The position numbers were made by a program, and so were the translations under genes. From Gonapodya sp. JEL0774 (taxonomy: Eukaryota; Monoblepharomycota; Monoblepharidomycetes; Monoblepharidales; Gonapodyaceae), in assembly GCA_027604505.1 (NCBI GenBank), contig JADIIX010000058.1, positions 1-64,000 of the forward strand: a stretch of DNA of 64,000 nt. Direction: 5' to 3'. The notes beneath the pieces were generated by a model. It searched no databases. It saw nothing but the letters and a program-made list of their open reading frames with translations, and was not told the origin of the DNA. Positions within the stretch are counted from its first letter, which is position 1; each line of letters begins with the position of its first letter. Shown here piece after piece: positions 13,051-23,972 of this stretch.

Positions 13051-13569
13051 AACCGGCGCAGAGCAACTCACCTTGATGAACCCGGGATTTGCAGGATTTG
13101 CACGTTTTTTCATACGGAGCAAACTTGTTTTTGTGCGACTTGGAGAGCAGTTTGTTCTCTCCAACCTTTCTACCGGAAGAGCCCGCCGACGACGAACGAG
13201 ACCCGTCTCTCCAAGGTTCGGGCTTCAGATTGTAATATAGAAGTCAGACCGCCGAGTGACAGATTGTAACGAAAGGTCATGAAACCGTTCAGAGTCAGAC
13301 AGCCGAGTGACAGGTGGTACGGGAGGGATCATGTGGTTGGTGCGGGACGAGATGCAGTGCAAAATGAAGCAGTGAGGAACCCGCCAAAGAGACACGACGG
13401 TCGAAAATCCAGCGCCACATCGAGAGTTGAGTAGTCAGCATGTTGCAGTTGAAGTGTTTTGTCGGATATGACAGACGATTTTGAAACAACAGGATCCGTA
13501 AAAATGATACCGGAGGACACTTACGTGAGAGAGAGCCTTCAGTTTTCCTTCGCATTTCTTGCAGACCAT
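12845..13569 (-). CDS. CRIPT: CRIPT (cysteine-rich PDZ-binding protein)
   Basis: Exons 13569-13525, 13222-13072, 13010-12959 and 12896-12845 give 99 residues with consistent phases; the human protein has 101. The start MVCKKCEGKL, the core WRDGSR..GRKVGENKLLS, the CKSCKSRVHQ box, GAHYCQGCSYKNGICAMCG and the terminus YKQSNV match the family closely, with its CxxC zinc-binding pairs. CRIPT is a small, highly conserved zinc protein; in animals it binds PDZ domains and it is also reported as a minor-spliceosome-associated factor. The terminal SNV resembles the PDZ-ligand end. The gene is convergent with rotatin, and its exons 3-4 and the last intron interleave with the last proposed rotatin exon on the other strand. 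Confidence 0.95.
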
Positions 13570-13910
13570 GGATGGGGAATATCTGCAAGTGCTATTTATA
13601 GTTGCTGAATGAGATGGGCACTATGACGTAGAGTGATTCATTTGATACCGAGAGCTGCTGCCCCAAAGCCACATGGTTGCAAACAAACAATACACATTGA
13701 AAAGTTGGGCACGTAAAGAAGGGTTGCAAGAAATACCACCAATAAGGGTAGACAAGACGTAATTTCCCGGAAATTAACAACCTTTCGATGAGATTGAAGG
13801 GAGGCGGAGAATCTTCCTGTTCTCCCCCGCACGGTTTCCGAAACGATGTTTATACGTTTGTGAACCCAAGATTACAATTATGTTTGTGTCATATGCATGT
13901 ACCGGAAATT

Positions 13911-16900
13911 CTACTTGGGGGATTGCGTTCGGTCTGCAATTACAACCAGAAACATCGTAACATCATCCACACGCTGGTGAACGGTTCATGGGATAAAGAT
14001 CAACATCCACAGGAAACTTGAGGAAAAGTACCAACTTGCATACACGTACCACGAATCCTGGGAAGAACATCTCACCTGTATGTTCTCTGTCTGTAAGCAT
14101 CTTCGCGACCCGCTGGAGGCCCCGTTTTCCAGCACCATAGCCATGCACGTGGAGTCCATTTGCGTCCACAGTTGCACTATCCTCTTCCTCTTCTATAGAA
14201 TCCAGATCTTGGGATCCCTTGCTCTGGCCTGAAGATTTTCCGTTCCCTGGCTCATTTTCGTCATCCCTCGCCAATCCGCCAACTGTGATATCTGATTCAG
14301 AGTCAGATGGCACATCAAGACTACTTCTTCTAGGTTGTTCGTCTGGAAAGTCAGTTCCCACGCTGGCGCCACTCGCAGATCCCAGAGACGATTGCTGCCC
14401 GTTGGTGTCACCAACTGTACAATTCCCTCGCTGGCGCTCTGCGTATTTCTGCTCCTCTCGCATGAGTTCTTCCATACCCCCTTGTCGCAACCAAGCGTCC
14501 CACTCTCGCCCAACAAAGGAAACCACAGCCCGATTCTGTCCTTCGGGCGAGTTGATCATGCGGAGGTGATCCCAGACTCCATCAGTCCCTATGGCTAACA
14601 CGTAGTCGTAACCAGGGGTTAATCGAATAAAAGATACATCTGGGACAGATGAAAGAATCGGAGGATGAATTTTGTACAACAAATCACCCATTGTAGATGC
14701 CAAATTGAGAGTCCGTAAATGAGAAACACCAACGGCCTTCAAGAAACGCAAAATTACCGAATGCAAAGGATACAGTAGCTACCGCTGTACTCACTTTAAC
14801 ATTGTCGTCTAGTGGCCGAAGAATCCGAGCACCAACCAAATCCGCGTATGGCTTCTTCCTCCGTTCGTCAATTTTGACGTGCCGGCGTGTGCCATTGTCA
14901 TTTATAAACAAACCACCATTTCGATGAATATGAAGTGCCTTTTCAGGATGAGCCGGACTATGGTCCACGGATGCGAAGCACACGGACCACTCTGAATGGA
15001 AACGTGCATGTTCGGTGGAGTTTATCGTGGTGGGCCGACGGCCGAGAACGGTTCTGGAGTCGCCAACCTGTTAACATGGCGGAATTCGCACCATGAGCAC
15101 ACTCAACATCAAACAACAGACCGGAACCATGAACTTACATTGCAGTTCACCAAATAGCCATTGTAGAGAACATTCAAAACCAATGTGCAACCGTCATCGA
15201 CCGGCTTCCTCCGTGACGGGGGTGCGTTTGAGGCATTTGCGGACAACGACTGCGTAGGCTGTGGTGGGGGTGTCGCAACAGGATTCGGAATAGTGGTAAA
15301 AGCGGAGGGCGAGACGCTCCCACTAGCAGCTGCATTATCGGTCGGTGTCGCAAGCTCGCTTCGCCAATTCCGATACTCGTGTTTTTTCGCTTCACAGTAA
15401 TCGTGGTCCAACTCTCCAAAAAGCTTTCGAACCTGCTCCGCAAACTCGGTTCGCTGCTCGGGCATATCAAACTCCCAGTTCTTGGAAGAGATCAACGAGG
15501 TTGCCGTATCGGATAGCCTCTTGACAAAGTAACGAGGCGCTTGTACGCCTCCGTGACCGTCAGCGAGGATGTAGATGTGCACCGGAAGTTGCGAGTGAGG
15601 ATGTGTGATGGGACCATATCGGTGGGTTTGCGAGGGAACTGCGGGGAGTTCCGCAGGCGTTCTCACAGCGGGCTTGTGGCCAGAGGAGTTGGCGGTGCCA
15701 TTCGTCAAACCCGCACCGAGGATACAGCTTCCCGGCGCCGAAGGCGGGCAAGGCCAGTGGACATCCTCCATTTGATCGTGCAGAGGCTTTCGAATGTTAC
15801 CGTTCATCCGACGATATCCCTGTTGGGTTGCAGCCGCGTACGATACCGAGAAGGACGTCAAACGAGGGTGACGAGGGATCTGCGAGCCTGGGGAGGTGGA
15901 GAGCACGGAACTGGTGCCGGGCGAGACGTTTGCTGGGCTGGGTGGAGACCGACCCAGCGCAAGCGGCGGTTTAGGCACATCAAAGGAGATGGTGGTCGCA
16001 GAGGTTCCCCGCCCGGCCGTTGTGAAACCTCCAGCAGGCGCGTTGGAGCCGGACCCGCCGAACCCGCTATGGCCCCTGATCTCTAGTGTCGCAGGTATGG
16101 GAGGCTTCCCGGTACCAGACGGATCAGCTGTCACCCTCATCGTTGCTGGTACAGTCGAAGGTCGTTGAAACGGAGTTGGTGGGTTCGAATACGGAGGTTG
16201 GGGCAAGTACGGAGTTGGGTTTGGGGAGAACAAGTCCAACTGAGGATCAGGGCGCGACGGAGCGGTAGTTTGAGTGACGGCTGACAAGGAGGTTGATTGT
16301 TCTGAGAGTGGCGTGCCGAGCCCACGTGGTAAAAGCTGAAGGAGAAGCACATCTTCTTACGCGAGTTCTGTGCGGAACCCTCGAGCCTCGAGCGAAGAAA
16401 ACAAGACTCACCGACACAGCCGACGCCTTCCTTTCCGATTCTTCCAGAGACGACAGAATGTCCGGTCCCTGACTCAACACCCGAGGCTGAGGCAGTTGCC
16501 CATCTTCACCGAGACCTCTGCTCTGCTCCGAGTAGGGCGTTTCCACACCTGCAAGCGCAACGGCGCTCAACACCCGCTCAGAAGGAGGTATGGCCGCAGA
16601 CTCCGATTCACCGAGACCACGTGTGGAATTACGTGCCGTGGTGTCTCCCCTGTGGGGTCCCGTGGGACCGTACCCCTCCTCCGAGCTCTCCACGTCATCA
16701 CTCCCCTTGACCCCCTTGTGCGCCCTCTCCATCTCCTCGAGCTCCAACCTTGCTCTCTGGTCGATCACCTCGAGTTCCGCGATCGCCTCGGATGCGCTCA
16801 AGACCCCCCTCTCCTCCTCGAACACCTCGTCTTCCCACGACACGTGCGAGTGGGTATCGTCCTCGTCGTCGTCGGGGGTGGGTTTCCCCGGCTGCGGTAA

Positions 16901-17413
16901 GGGTAGGGCGGCGCCCGGTGCCTGTACAGGAACCGCGGAAGAAGAAGGTGGGGAAGGGGACTCATGTGGGGGTCGAGGTGTATGAGAAGCCGCCCGAGCA
17001 GCTCGTTGGGCGGCCATCTCGTGAGCAACCCTGGCCATGAACCGCAAGGTGGCCGCATCGTCCGTTATTTTGCCACCGTCTCTCGCAACGCTGGACGGTG
17101 TCCGCCCTGGGTCCCCTCCTGGCCGATCTGTCTGTCCCGCGTCCACCGTCGTCCTCCCAACTGTCTCCGTACCCCCGGTCCTGTCCTCCACAGCCCCACT
17201 GTACGCTCCTCGCTCCACTCCCAAGGTTCCAAGCTCGTTCACTCTATCGACGTTGAAGGCCGGACCAGGAGCTTGGACCGGTCTGAGCGCATTAGGTTCG
17301 TACGGGGGTGTTGGGGGTAACGGGATCACCTTGTCGTCGGAGCTCGAGGAGGACGACGAGGCTTGGCCCGACGCTGGAGGTTTCGCAGAGAGTTGTGTAT
17401 GGACACGCAGCAT
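13911..17413 (-). CDS. PPM/PP2C-type Ser/Thr phosphatase with long disordered N-terminus
   Basis: Exons 17413-16412, about 16352-15139, 15067-14795, 14736-14050 and 13973-13911; about 1,078 residues. The first exon and the start of the second are low-complexity Pro/Ser/Glu-rich sequence. PPM motifs follow in order: MEDVHW, ILADGHGG, DDGCTLVLNVLYNGYLVNC joined to VGDSR, TMGDLLYK, AIGTDGVWD and, across the last intron, DDVTMFLVVI. The metal-binding aspartates of DGHGG, TDGVWD and DDVT are present, so an active Mn2+/Mg2+-dependent phosphatase is expected. An acidic insert lies between TDGVWD and the last strand. The junction between exons 1 and 2 does not keep phase with the best donor (gtgagt after 16412): the donor is phase 0 while acceptors near 16353-16356 need phase 1. 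The 5' exon could therefore be mis-joined or belong to a separate gene. Confidence 0.82.
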
Positions 17414-17703
17414 TGGGTTTTTTTCCGGCGAGTCGCCGATTGTGGGGACGAGGAGGCGGAGGTGGTGGGTCGAAGGGAAGGAACCTTTGGGCTTTTCGCC
17501 TTTGGTTATAATTATCCATACACCCTTGTTGAGGCAGTGAAACAAGGAGACACCTCCAACCTTCCCACAGAAGGCGCACCAAAGCAAATATGTACTACCA
17601 TAACTGGTGGTGAGTTGAACGGTACGTTATTTTCCACATTATTCAGCTACGAATGGCCCACTCCCCCTGCACACCGCCCCCCACCCACCCACACATCTTC
17701 TGT

Positions 17704-19770
17704 TCAGATCATCTTCCTCACCTCCCCCCCCCTCGCCACCGCCACCTCCACGCACTCCCTCATAGCTGCCACATCCAACCCCCCGCCACCACTCTTGTGC
17801 AGTCCCATGAGCGTGCCGGTCTCGTCCGTGACGACGGTCAGGGTGGCGGAGGACAGAGACGATTCGGTCTCGGTGGGGTCGACGAGGAAGTAGTGGCTGG
17901 CGGTGTGGTGGGGAGGGTGGGGTGAGGGGATAAGCGCGGGTGTTGAAGTCAGCAGGGGCCAGAGATCAAGATATTCAGACCATCTTCTCCCATCCGGGAC
18001 GTTCACATACACAAGTACACGACACCTGAGTGGACCCTGGCGCGCGAATTTTCGTTTTTTCTTTTTCCAATTTTCAGCTTCTTCAGCTTTGGAAAAAACT
18101 CACTTTTCGAATATGCACGTGGTCGTCGAAACGGGCCATCGGTTGATCCTGAGCGAGACGGGTCGGTTGGTCCAGTCGGGGACCGTGACGGCGCCTTCTT
18201 CTTCCCGGTACGTAGCTTTAGGAAGCCGGACTGAGAGTGAGGTGCCAGCGAATGCAAAAAGAATATATATATATAAATATAATAGAAGACGGAAAGAACG
18301 TTAGTTGTAGGAACATCGGGACAGAGTCGCAGCAACTTCAACATCATCTCCCCAACCCCGCCACCGAGCTGTGCAAACCCCGGCACGGTAGGGACACCCT
18401 CCGCCACCCGCCAGGCAAGGCCCACCCTCACCGTCTTTCAGGGCTGCCATGATCGCGATCAAGGCAGCGTCCATGACGTTGCCGTCGTAGTTGAGACACA
18501 CAACGTCGGCGTAGAGGACCCACACCGCGGAGCCTTGTTCGATGCAGAGCTGCTTGAGGTCGAGGATGGGGGAGCTGGCGAGGAGGGGGGGGGGAGATGA
18601 ATGGCGGTGGGGTGTGGACGGATTGGCATCTGGGACAAACGGCTGGTGGCGATGGACGTATCAAGTACAGCTCGCCCTCACTTTTTGAACAACTGGTCGA
18701 TGCGTGCGCTGAGTGATTGTGCGAGCTCTGACGGCGGGCCTGGGCGGAAGTTCGGAGAGCTCATGGGGGGGAGGTCGATGTTGGGGACTGTTGTGCGACG
18801 TAAGAGTGCCACCGCAGAGGTGCACGGTAAAGGTAGGTTCGTTCGTGTGGACAGTCGAGGCAAGACGGCAGTGTCGCGCAGTCCCAGCGAGGTAGGTTCA
18901 TGATTGAATTTGAATGATCAGGGCAGGGCAAAGGAAGCAGGCGCCGTGCCGTCAGCACCACGCCTCGCGAACCACATTCCACACTTTGGGACACAGCCGT
19001 GGTCGCAAAATTCCTCGTGTTAACAAGTTTCACACTCACGTAACCGTACCCACCAAAGTATCCCTCGTCGGGCACGTCCACAAGCGGCACGGCGACTTGG
19101 GCCTTTATCCCACACAAAACTGTGGTTTTGCCCAGTCGGACGGTCGCGGAGCCTTCGGCTGTGGAAATGGAGCCTGGAGGGGGAGGGAAACGGAGTGGGT
19201 AGATGACATCGCGCTTGCTTGCATACCTCATTGACCAAGCACGGGTCGGACCCGTTGCATCCAAGGTCCATAAAGCTAAAACGAAAAGGGCAGATTTGTC
19301 CATATGGGGTATCCGACCTACCCATAATCTGGCCCCATATGTATCACACAAGTTTCTCTCGGCGGGACAAGTTCGTATAATCTCGCTCACGCGGGTACAA
19401 TCTCCTTCACGATCGTTCGCGCGCTCGCTGACACTCCCCACGGGCACAATCTCGCCGACGCTCGTGTAAAACCACCTCTGTCGCTCCTTTGAGGCCTCGC
19501 TCACTTCCACGACTCGGGCGGGGATGACTCACCGACATTGACGAGGGTTTTTCTAAACTTCGCCGAATGAGTTTTCGGAGCGTACGGTCTTCCATCGGGT
19601 CTGACGCCCTGAGCGAGGAATCGACGGAGATACTCTGCAGGGTGAAGACGGGCGAAGGTGGGAGCGTCGAGGACGAAGGCGGCGGCGGCGGAATCGGAAT
19701 CAGGTAAGAGAGAAGAAGTGGGAGGGATTTGATGGGAATCGGGAGTGGATTGGGGTGTTGAGAGGGACAT
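17704..19770 (-). CDS. RRP43: Exosome complex subunit RRP43 / EXOSC8
   Basis: Exons 19770-19533, 19173-19054, 18787-18682, 18574-18432, 18230-18104 and 17896-17704 join in frame to give 308 residues; human EXOSC8 has 276. Recognisable family blocks are [82 protein letters not shown] and the terminal [11 protein letters not shown]. This is a catalytically inactive RNase PH-like subunit of the exosome ring, acting in 3'-5' RNA decay and processing in nucleus and cytoplasm. An upstream in-frame ATG exists, but 19770 sits just before the conserved region and is preferred. Intron 4 contains an AT dinucleotide tract near 18265. The N-terminal extension is Ser/Pro-rich. Confidence 0.94.
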
Positions 19771-20741
19771 AATACGGTGGAAGTGAAGGGTGGTTCCTCC
19801 AACCTGTACTATCCTCCTGGTTGCCATCACGCACGCTGAACATATAATAAATTGGTACATTCTTTTCACTGTCGAACTGCTCCGTGCACTACATACTCCC
19901 TTTCTCGCATTCACATGGAACGAACTATTAAAAATTCCGTCAGAGTAGAAGCGCAAGAACTCTGAGCATACTTCGTTTCACCGTAGGAAACTTGCACTTT
20001 TATTATATAGGGAAGTTCGCAAGCTTCTTAGGGTAAAATGAAACATGTTGAGAGGTGACTGAGGATGACTTGGCACATAATTTTGAGTGTGAGCGCAAGG
20101 GGTTCCAACAAAATTTATGCTCATCATGCGAATTTAGAACTCACCATCGCGTCCCATGACGATCACGTAGCATATCATGAACATGTCCAAACGAAACAAC
20201 GGTTATTCATGGTGCCGCTGCCGAGCTCTTTACACTCTCGTGTTTGGATTCACAGGACGCATTTCACAAAAACAGAGGAGTGAGAGGATTGAATTGTGTG
20301 ATATGAGATTAATCACACACTCCTGGGACCATTCAGAGTTGCGAACTGGGTCCCGCTGTGACTCCACAGCACATGTATGTCTCCAGTGAACATCACCGCG
20401 GATGAGTCACTGGCGAGTGGTGGATCAACATCCATTACCTCGGGCAGTGATTCACGTGCGGTGGTCATGTCGACGACATTCCCTTGCCCGATCAGTATGA
20501 GGTGGTGAGATTCGGGTGTATAAGGAGGGTGCAGCAAGAGGACGATGTGCACGGGAATCTCATGACGATGGCGAGTGATTTGGGAAAGGAAGAGAATTGG
20601 TATTTGGTATTTGGTGTTGGAGGAAGGAATGAACGGTGGGCCCGCGACCACACCTTGGACCACCACGTGTCAGTAACTTTGTACACATCTTCACCTGTTT
20701 GGATCACACACACGCACTCCCCCCCCCCTGACAGTCACGTG
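19771..20741. other. Intergenic between RRP43 and HCCS; weak minus-strand candidate frame
   Basis: The region separates the divergent RRP43 and HCCS genes. A minus-strand frame at 20666-20313 (stop at 20313) reads as plausible protein in its downstream half (HLILIGQGNVVDM, LASDSSAVMFTGDIH) but has no recognised domain and contains a possible donor in the middle. Ten consecutive C residues precede the HCCS start at 20719-20728. Nothing else recognisable was seen. Confidence 0.3.
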
Positions 20742-22535
20742 ATGTCGACTACGCAGTCCACGCAGTCTTCTTCCTGGTGGCCAAACTCCACTTGGCTGTC
20801 CTGGTCTTCCCCGCCTCCTCCCGTCCAACCCTCCCAACCCTCCCCAACCCCCCCACCCCACCCAAAAACCAAGCGCCAACACCCACCCCCCCCCGGGCCC
20901 GGACAACCCCCCAAAAAACGCCCCCCGTCCCATCCAAATCCAATCGGACAACTCCCAACCCCCACAGTGCCCTGTAGACCACTCAAAACTCGGCACTCTG
21001 TCCCCAGATCACCCTTTTTATCGCCATCAGCAGGAACACTTGGCAAAACAGGCTTCCTCTTCCGCTGCACAGTCCCTATCCTCCTCCTCTCCCGTTTCTG
21101 CCACAGCTTCTGTCTCAGCCGACCCCAAATCAAGCAAACCTGCTGCGGAATGTCCCGTCGACCACTCAAAAATGGGCCCCCTGTCACCAGACCACCCCTT
21201 TTTCAAGCACCAGCAGGACCACCTGACCAGGCAGGGCAAGTCCTCCTCATCGACTTCATCACCTGCCACCTCCCCCGCTCAACATGAAGAAAAATTAAAC
21301 CCCCGCAACATGATGCCAGAACTCTCTCAATCCCCTCACCCCGAACAACGCGTCCACCTCCCCACCCAACGCACCTACTCCACCATCCCCAAATCCGACG
21401 TCTCTGACATGGACGAGTCCGCTTACGGATCCAAGAAAGACGCTACCTGGATCTACCCCTCCCCGCAGCAGTTTTACAACGCCTTGAAGCGCAAGGGATG
21501 GGAGACTCCAGAGGAGGAGATCCCGGTCATGGTCCAGATTCACAACTTTTTAAATGAGGCATGCTGGGAGGAGATTTTGAAGTGGGAAAGGATGCACAAG
21601 ACGTGAGTCATATCGAGCGTTAGCGAGATACTGTGGGCTTCGCCCGCCGAGAGAGACTTTTGTGGTTCATGTGGCCCGATGGCAGATATGGACCAATTTG
21701 TCCTTCTGGCTTCATGAAACTTTGTGCGGGCTTGGCCCGCCGAGAGAGACCTTCATGGTCCACATGGGCCGGATGAGGGGACGGATGGACCGCATGGACG
21801 GAAATGCCTTGTGCTTTCATGGACCTTTGCTTCAATTGACCTTTGTGCGGTGCTTGTCTCGAGAGAGACCTGTCCGCCGGTTCATGTGGGCCGTCTCCAC
21901 CGTGCCTCGTCTGCCTTCCGATACGTTCTTGTCCGTGTACGATTGTCACCCCACTCTCCAACCCTCTCCCCGCAACCCCTCCCCCGCCCCTGCAGCACCT
22001 GCGGAACACCTACCTTGCTCAAGTTCCAGGGCCGGCCTAGCGAATTGAGTCCCAAGGCACGGTTGTACACGACGTTGTTGGGGTGAGTAAGGCGTTGTTT
22101 CGTTTTGACAGAGGAAATGCAACTGACGTGGCTCAACCTTGGTCGATGACCCATTACCATCGAAACCCCCTTTCCCCTCCCATCCCGCACAACTTACCGC
22201 CCTACTTATACCCCCCATCCCCATCGACCCGTCCTTTTTGCCCCCGCTTCCACCTCTCTCTCCCAAACCTTGTCACCGCCCGTCCCAACACCCACCCTGC
22301 CCCACCACACCCCCCTCCCAGCACCCCCAAACCCTTCGACCGCCACGACTGGACCGTTGACCGCTGCGGCATGCCCGTCCGCTACGTGATCGACTACTAC
22401 GCCGGCCCCGACGAACCGGGCACGGGAAACCCCAGTTTCGTGGTGGACGTCAGGCCTGCGTTGGATTCGGTGGGCGCGGTGGTGGATAGGCTCAGGAAAG
22501 GGTGGGCAGAGAGGTTTGGGAAGGGGGGGGAGTAG
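20742..22535 (+). CDS. HCCS: Holocytochrome c synthase (cytochrome c haem lyase), duplicated haem-motif module, apparent frameshift
   Basis: Exons 20742-21602, 21996-22082 and 22322-22535. The C-terminal half carries the family core: [74 protein letters not shown] and DVRPALDS. The enzyme attaches haem to apocytochrome c in the mitochondrial intermembrane space. The CPV haem-binding module occurs twice, [17 protein letters not shown] at about 20968 and [17 protein letters not shown] at 21151, 61 codons apart. The natural ATG (20742, [13 protein letters not shown]) is in another frame from the first CPV motif. The frames meet at a nine-C run (20886-20894), so a one-base insertion there or an assembly error is likely. 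Otherwise translation would begin at a non-ATG codon or at the internal ATG 21040. Confidence 0.9.
21635..21780 (+). repeat. Direct repeat inside HCCS intron 1
   Basis: Two 23-base copies, differing at one position, start at 21635 and 21728 (GGGCTT[C/G]GCCCGCCGAGAGAGAC). Each is followed by a diverged CATGTGGCCC-like segment, spacing about 93 bases. Intron 1 is 393 nt, long for this locus. Confidence 0.6.
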
Positions 22536-22657
22536 GAGGGGTGGGCTGAGCGGAGAGAGATTGAGATGAAAACAAAGTTGTGGAAGATGAGGGTAATTTT
22601 TTTTTGTTGGTTTACTAGAGATTGTATCGGCGGGATGATAAATATAGACGAGAGACG

Positions 22658-23810
22658 TTAGCTGTTTCTCGGGTTGAGATATATTGCTCTGAGCTCGTGC
22701 GATCGCTCACGCAACTCCTCCCAAACCTTGAGCACCTGGTCCTCATACTGAATCAAAGAAACAAAGTACACATTTGGTGCCATTTTTGCTCTTCTTTTGG
22801 ACGCTATCAAGACAGATATTATACATGAACAAACGTTGGGAACAGGAAGGAAGGATCTGAACTACTGTTTTGCACTGTCCTGCAACTTTGGAATGTCTAG
22901 AATATCACTGACTTTAATATCGCCAAGAATATCCGCAGGGGATACATTGATGTTAACAGGCTATGGGACGCGCATTACCGTTTATTAGATGGACGAGCTA
23001 GAAAACTGTTCCATTCAATCATAAAAGCAATGTCACTCACCTCTTTCACTTCCATCCATTTTTCCAACGATGTATAGAGTCCGTTCAATGAAGATGATGA
23101 CATTACAATTGCGGAGGACGATTGGCGTAACCACGGGGCACTGCTAGTACTTGCCGAACCCGAGCTAGTGGCGACAGTCGACGCGAACACTTCCAAGTCA
23201 CGAAGAAGATCGACCATAACAGTGGTAGCTGAGTTGAATGTAGCTGTGTAAGGCTCAAATGTTATTGCTGTCGGAAAGGTCTTGTTGAGGGCTTTTGCAG
23301 TGCCTCTTGCATGCGTCACAACTTTGAAGGCAACAGTGAGCAAGAAAGATTCGATGCGCTAGGAAGGCTTCATTTCTACGTACTATTTTGGAAGAGCTTC
23401 CTATTGATTTGCACTGAAACCGAGACAAATTAACACGTGGATTGATCCCGCTACAACAACCGATCTCCTCACTTTCCACAACAACGTTCACCGAGATCTT
23501 ACGCTTATTGGTCGCTTCAAAGCATTCCTCGTAAATGTGTCTTGCTTTCTCGGGCGAGAGTCGAACGACGAACTCAATCCCGACATTCTCCTTGAGTTGA
23601 AAGCAGAACTTTATTCCGGAATCGAGATCCTCGCGAAGGCGCTCTAGAAAGTCCGAGAAGACTCCGTTCTCGAAGGTCGTCTGATAACGCGGAACGTCAT
23701 GGTCAAACAAAGTTTCCCCGGAAAGTCCACCGACGGCGGTAGATACGTACGTTGTCCCAGAAGGCGCCCTTAGCTTCTGTTTCCGCGAGATTCGGATCGA
23801 TGTAGGTCAT
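22658..23810 (-). CDS. Unrecognised protein, possible F-BAR/FCH domain
   Basis: ATG at 23810 opens exon 1 (IDPNLAETEAKGAFWDN) with a canonical GTACGT donor. Exon 2 (about 23685-23460) continues TTFENGVFSDFLERL, then FQLKENVGIEFVVRLSPEK. Further exons cover about 23430-23400, 23340-23030 (ending LEKWMEVKE at a GTGAGT donor), possibly 22960-22860, and a last exon from about 22744 to the stop at 22658 (YEDQVLKVWEELRERSHEL). The spacing FW-x-F-x-G-x-L-x-RL-x-LKE-x-IE-x-RL resembles the start of an F-BAR (FCH) domain, which would imply a membrane-bending adaptor near actin or endocytic sites; this is inference. Intron positions in the middle are tentative. The gene is divergent from the LRAT-like gene, with 162 bp between start codons. 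Confidence 0.5.
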
Positions 23811-23972
23811 TCTGCCTTCGATGTGTTCAATCGAACTTCTCAGAAATATATTTTGTTGTAGAGCTGTGGAGCGTGCTGTGGAGCGAGCTGTGGAGCTGTG
23901 GACACTAACCTATGGGCTCGTTCTCAGATGCAAGTCAACTTTTCTCAAACTCGACGGCGTCTTGCAGTCCGA
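23811..23972. promoter_or_regulatory. Divergent promoter region with GAGC(G/T)GCTGTG repeats
   Basis: Between two divergent start codons (23810 minus, 23973 plus). It contains an imperfect tandem array, GAGCTGTGGAGCGTGCTGTGG and continuing, at about 23861-23903. A pyrimidine-rich acceptor-like site (cttgcag) just before the plus-strand ATG suggests a 5'-UTR intron. Confidence 0.35.

Noticed and set aside
15541-17540. Long plus-strand frames opposite the phosphatase gene
   Set aside because: They are mirror frames of GC-rich coding sequence; the minus strand carries PP2C motifs, the plus strand none.
18761-19510. 249-codon minus-strand frame in RRP43
   Set aside because: It covers exons 2-3 partly in the wrong frame; the spliced model reproduces the whole RRP43 family alignment.
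23861-23903. GAGCTGTGG repeats as a CRISPR-like or operator array
   Set aside because: Units are irregular and without spacers; in a eukaryotic divergent promoter they are more likely simple tandem duplication.
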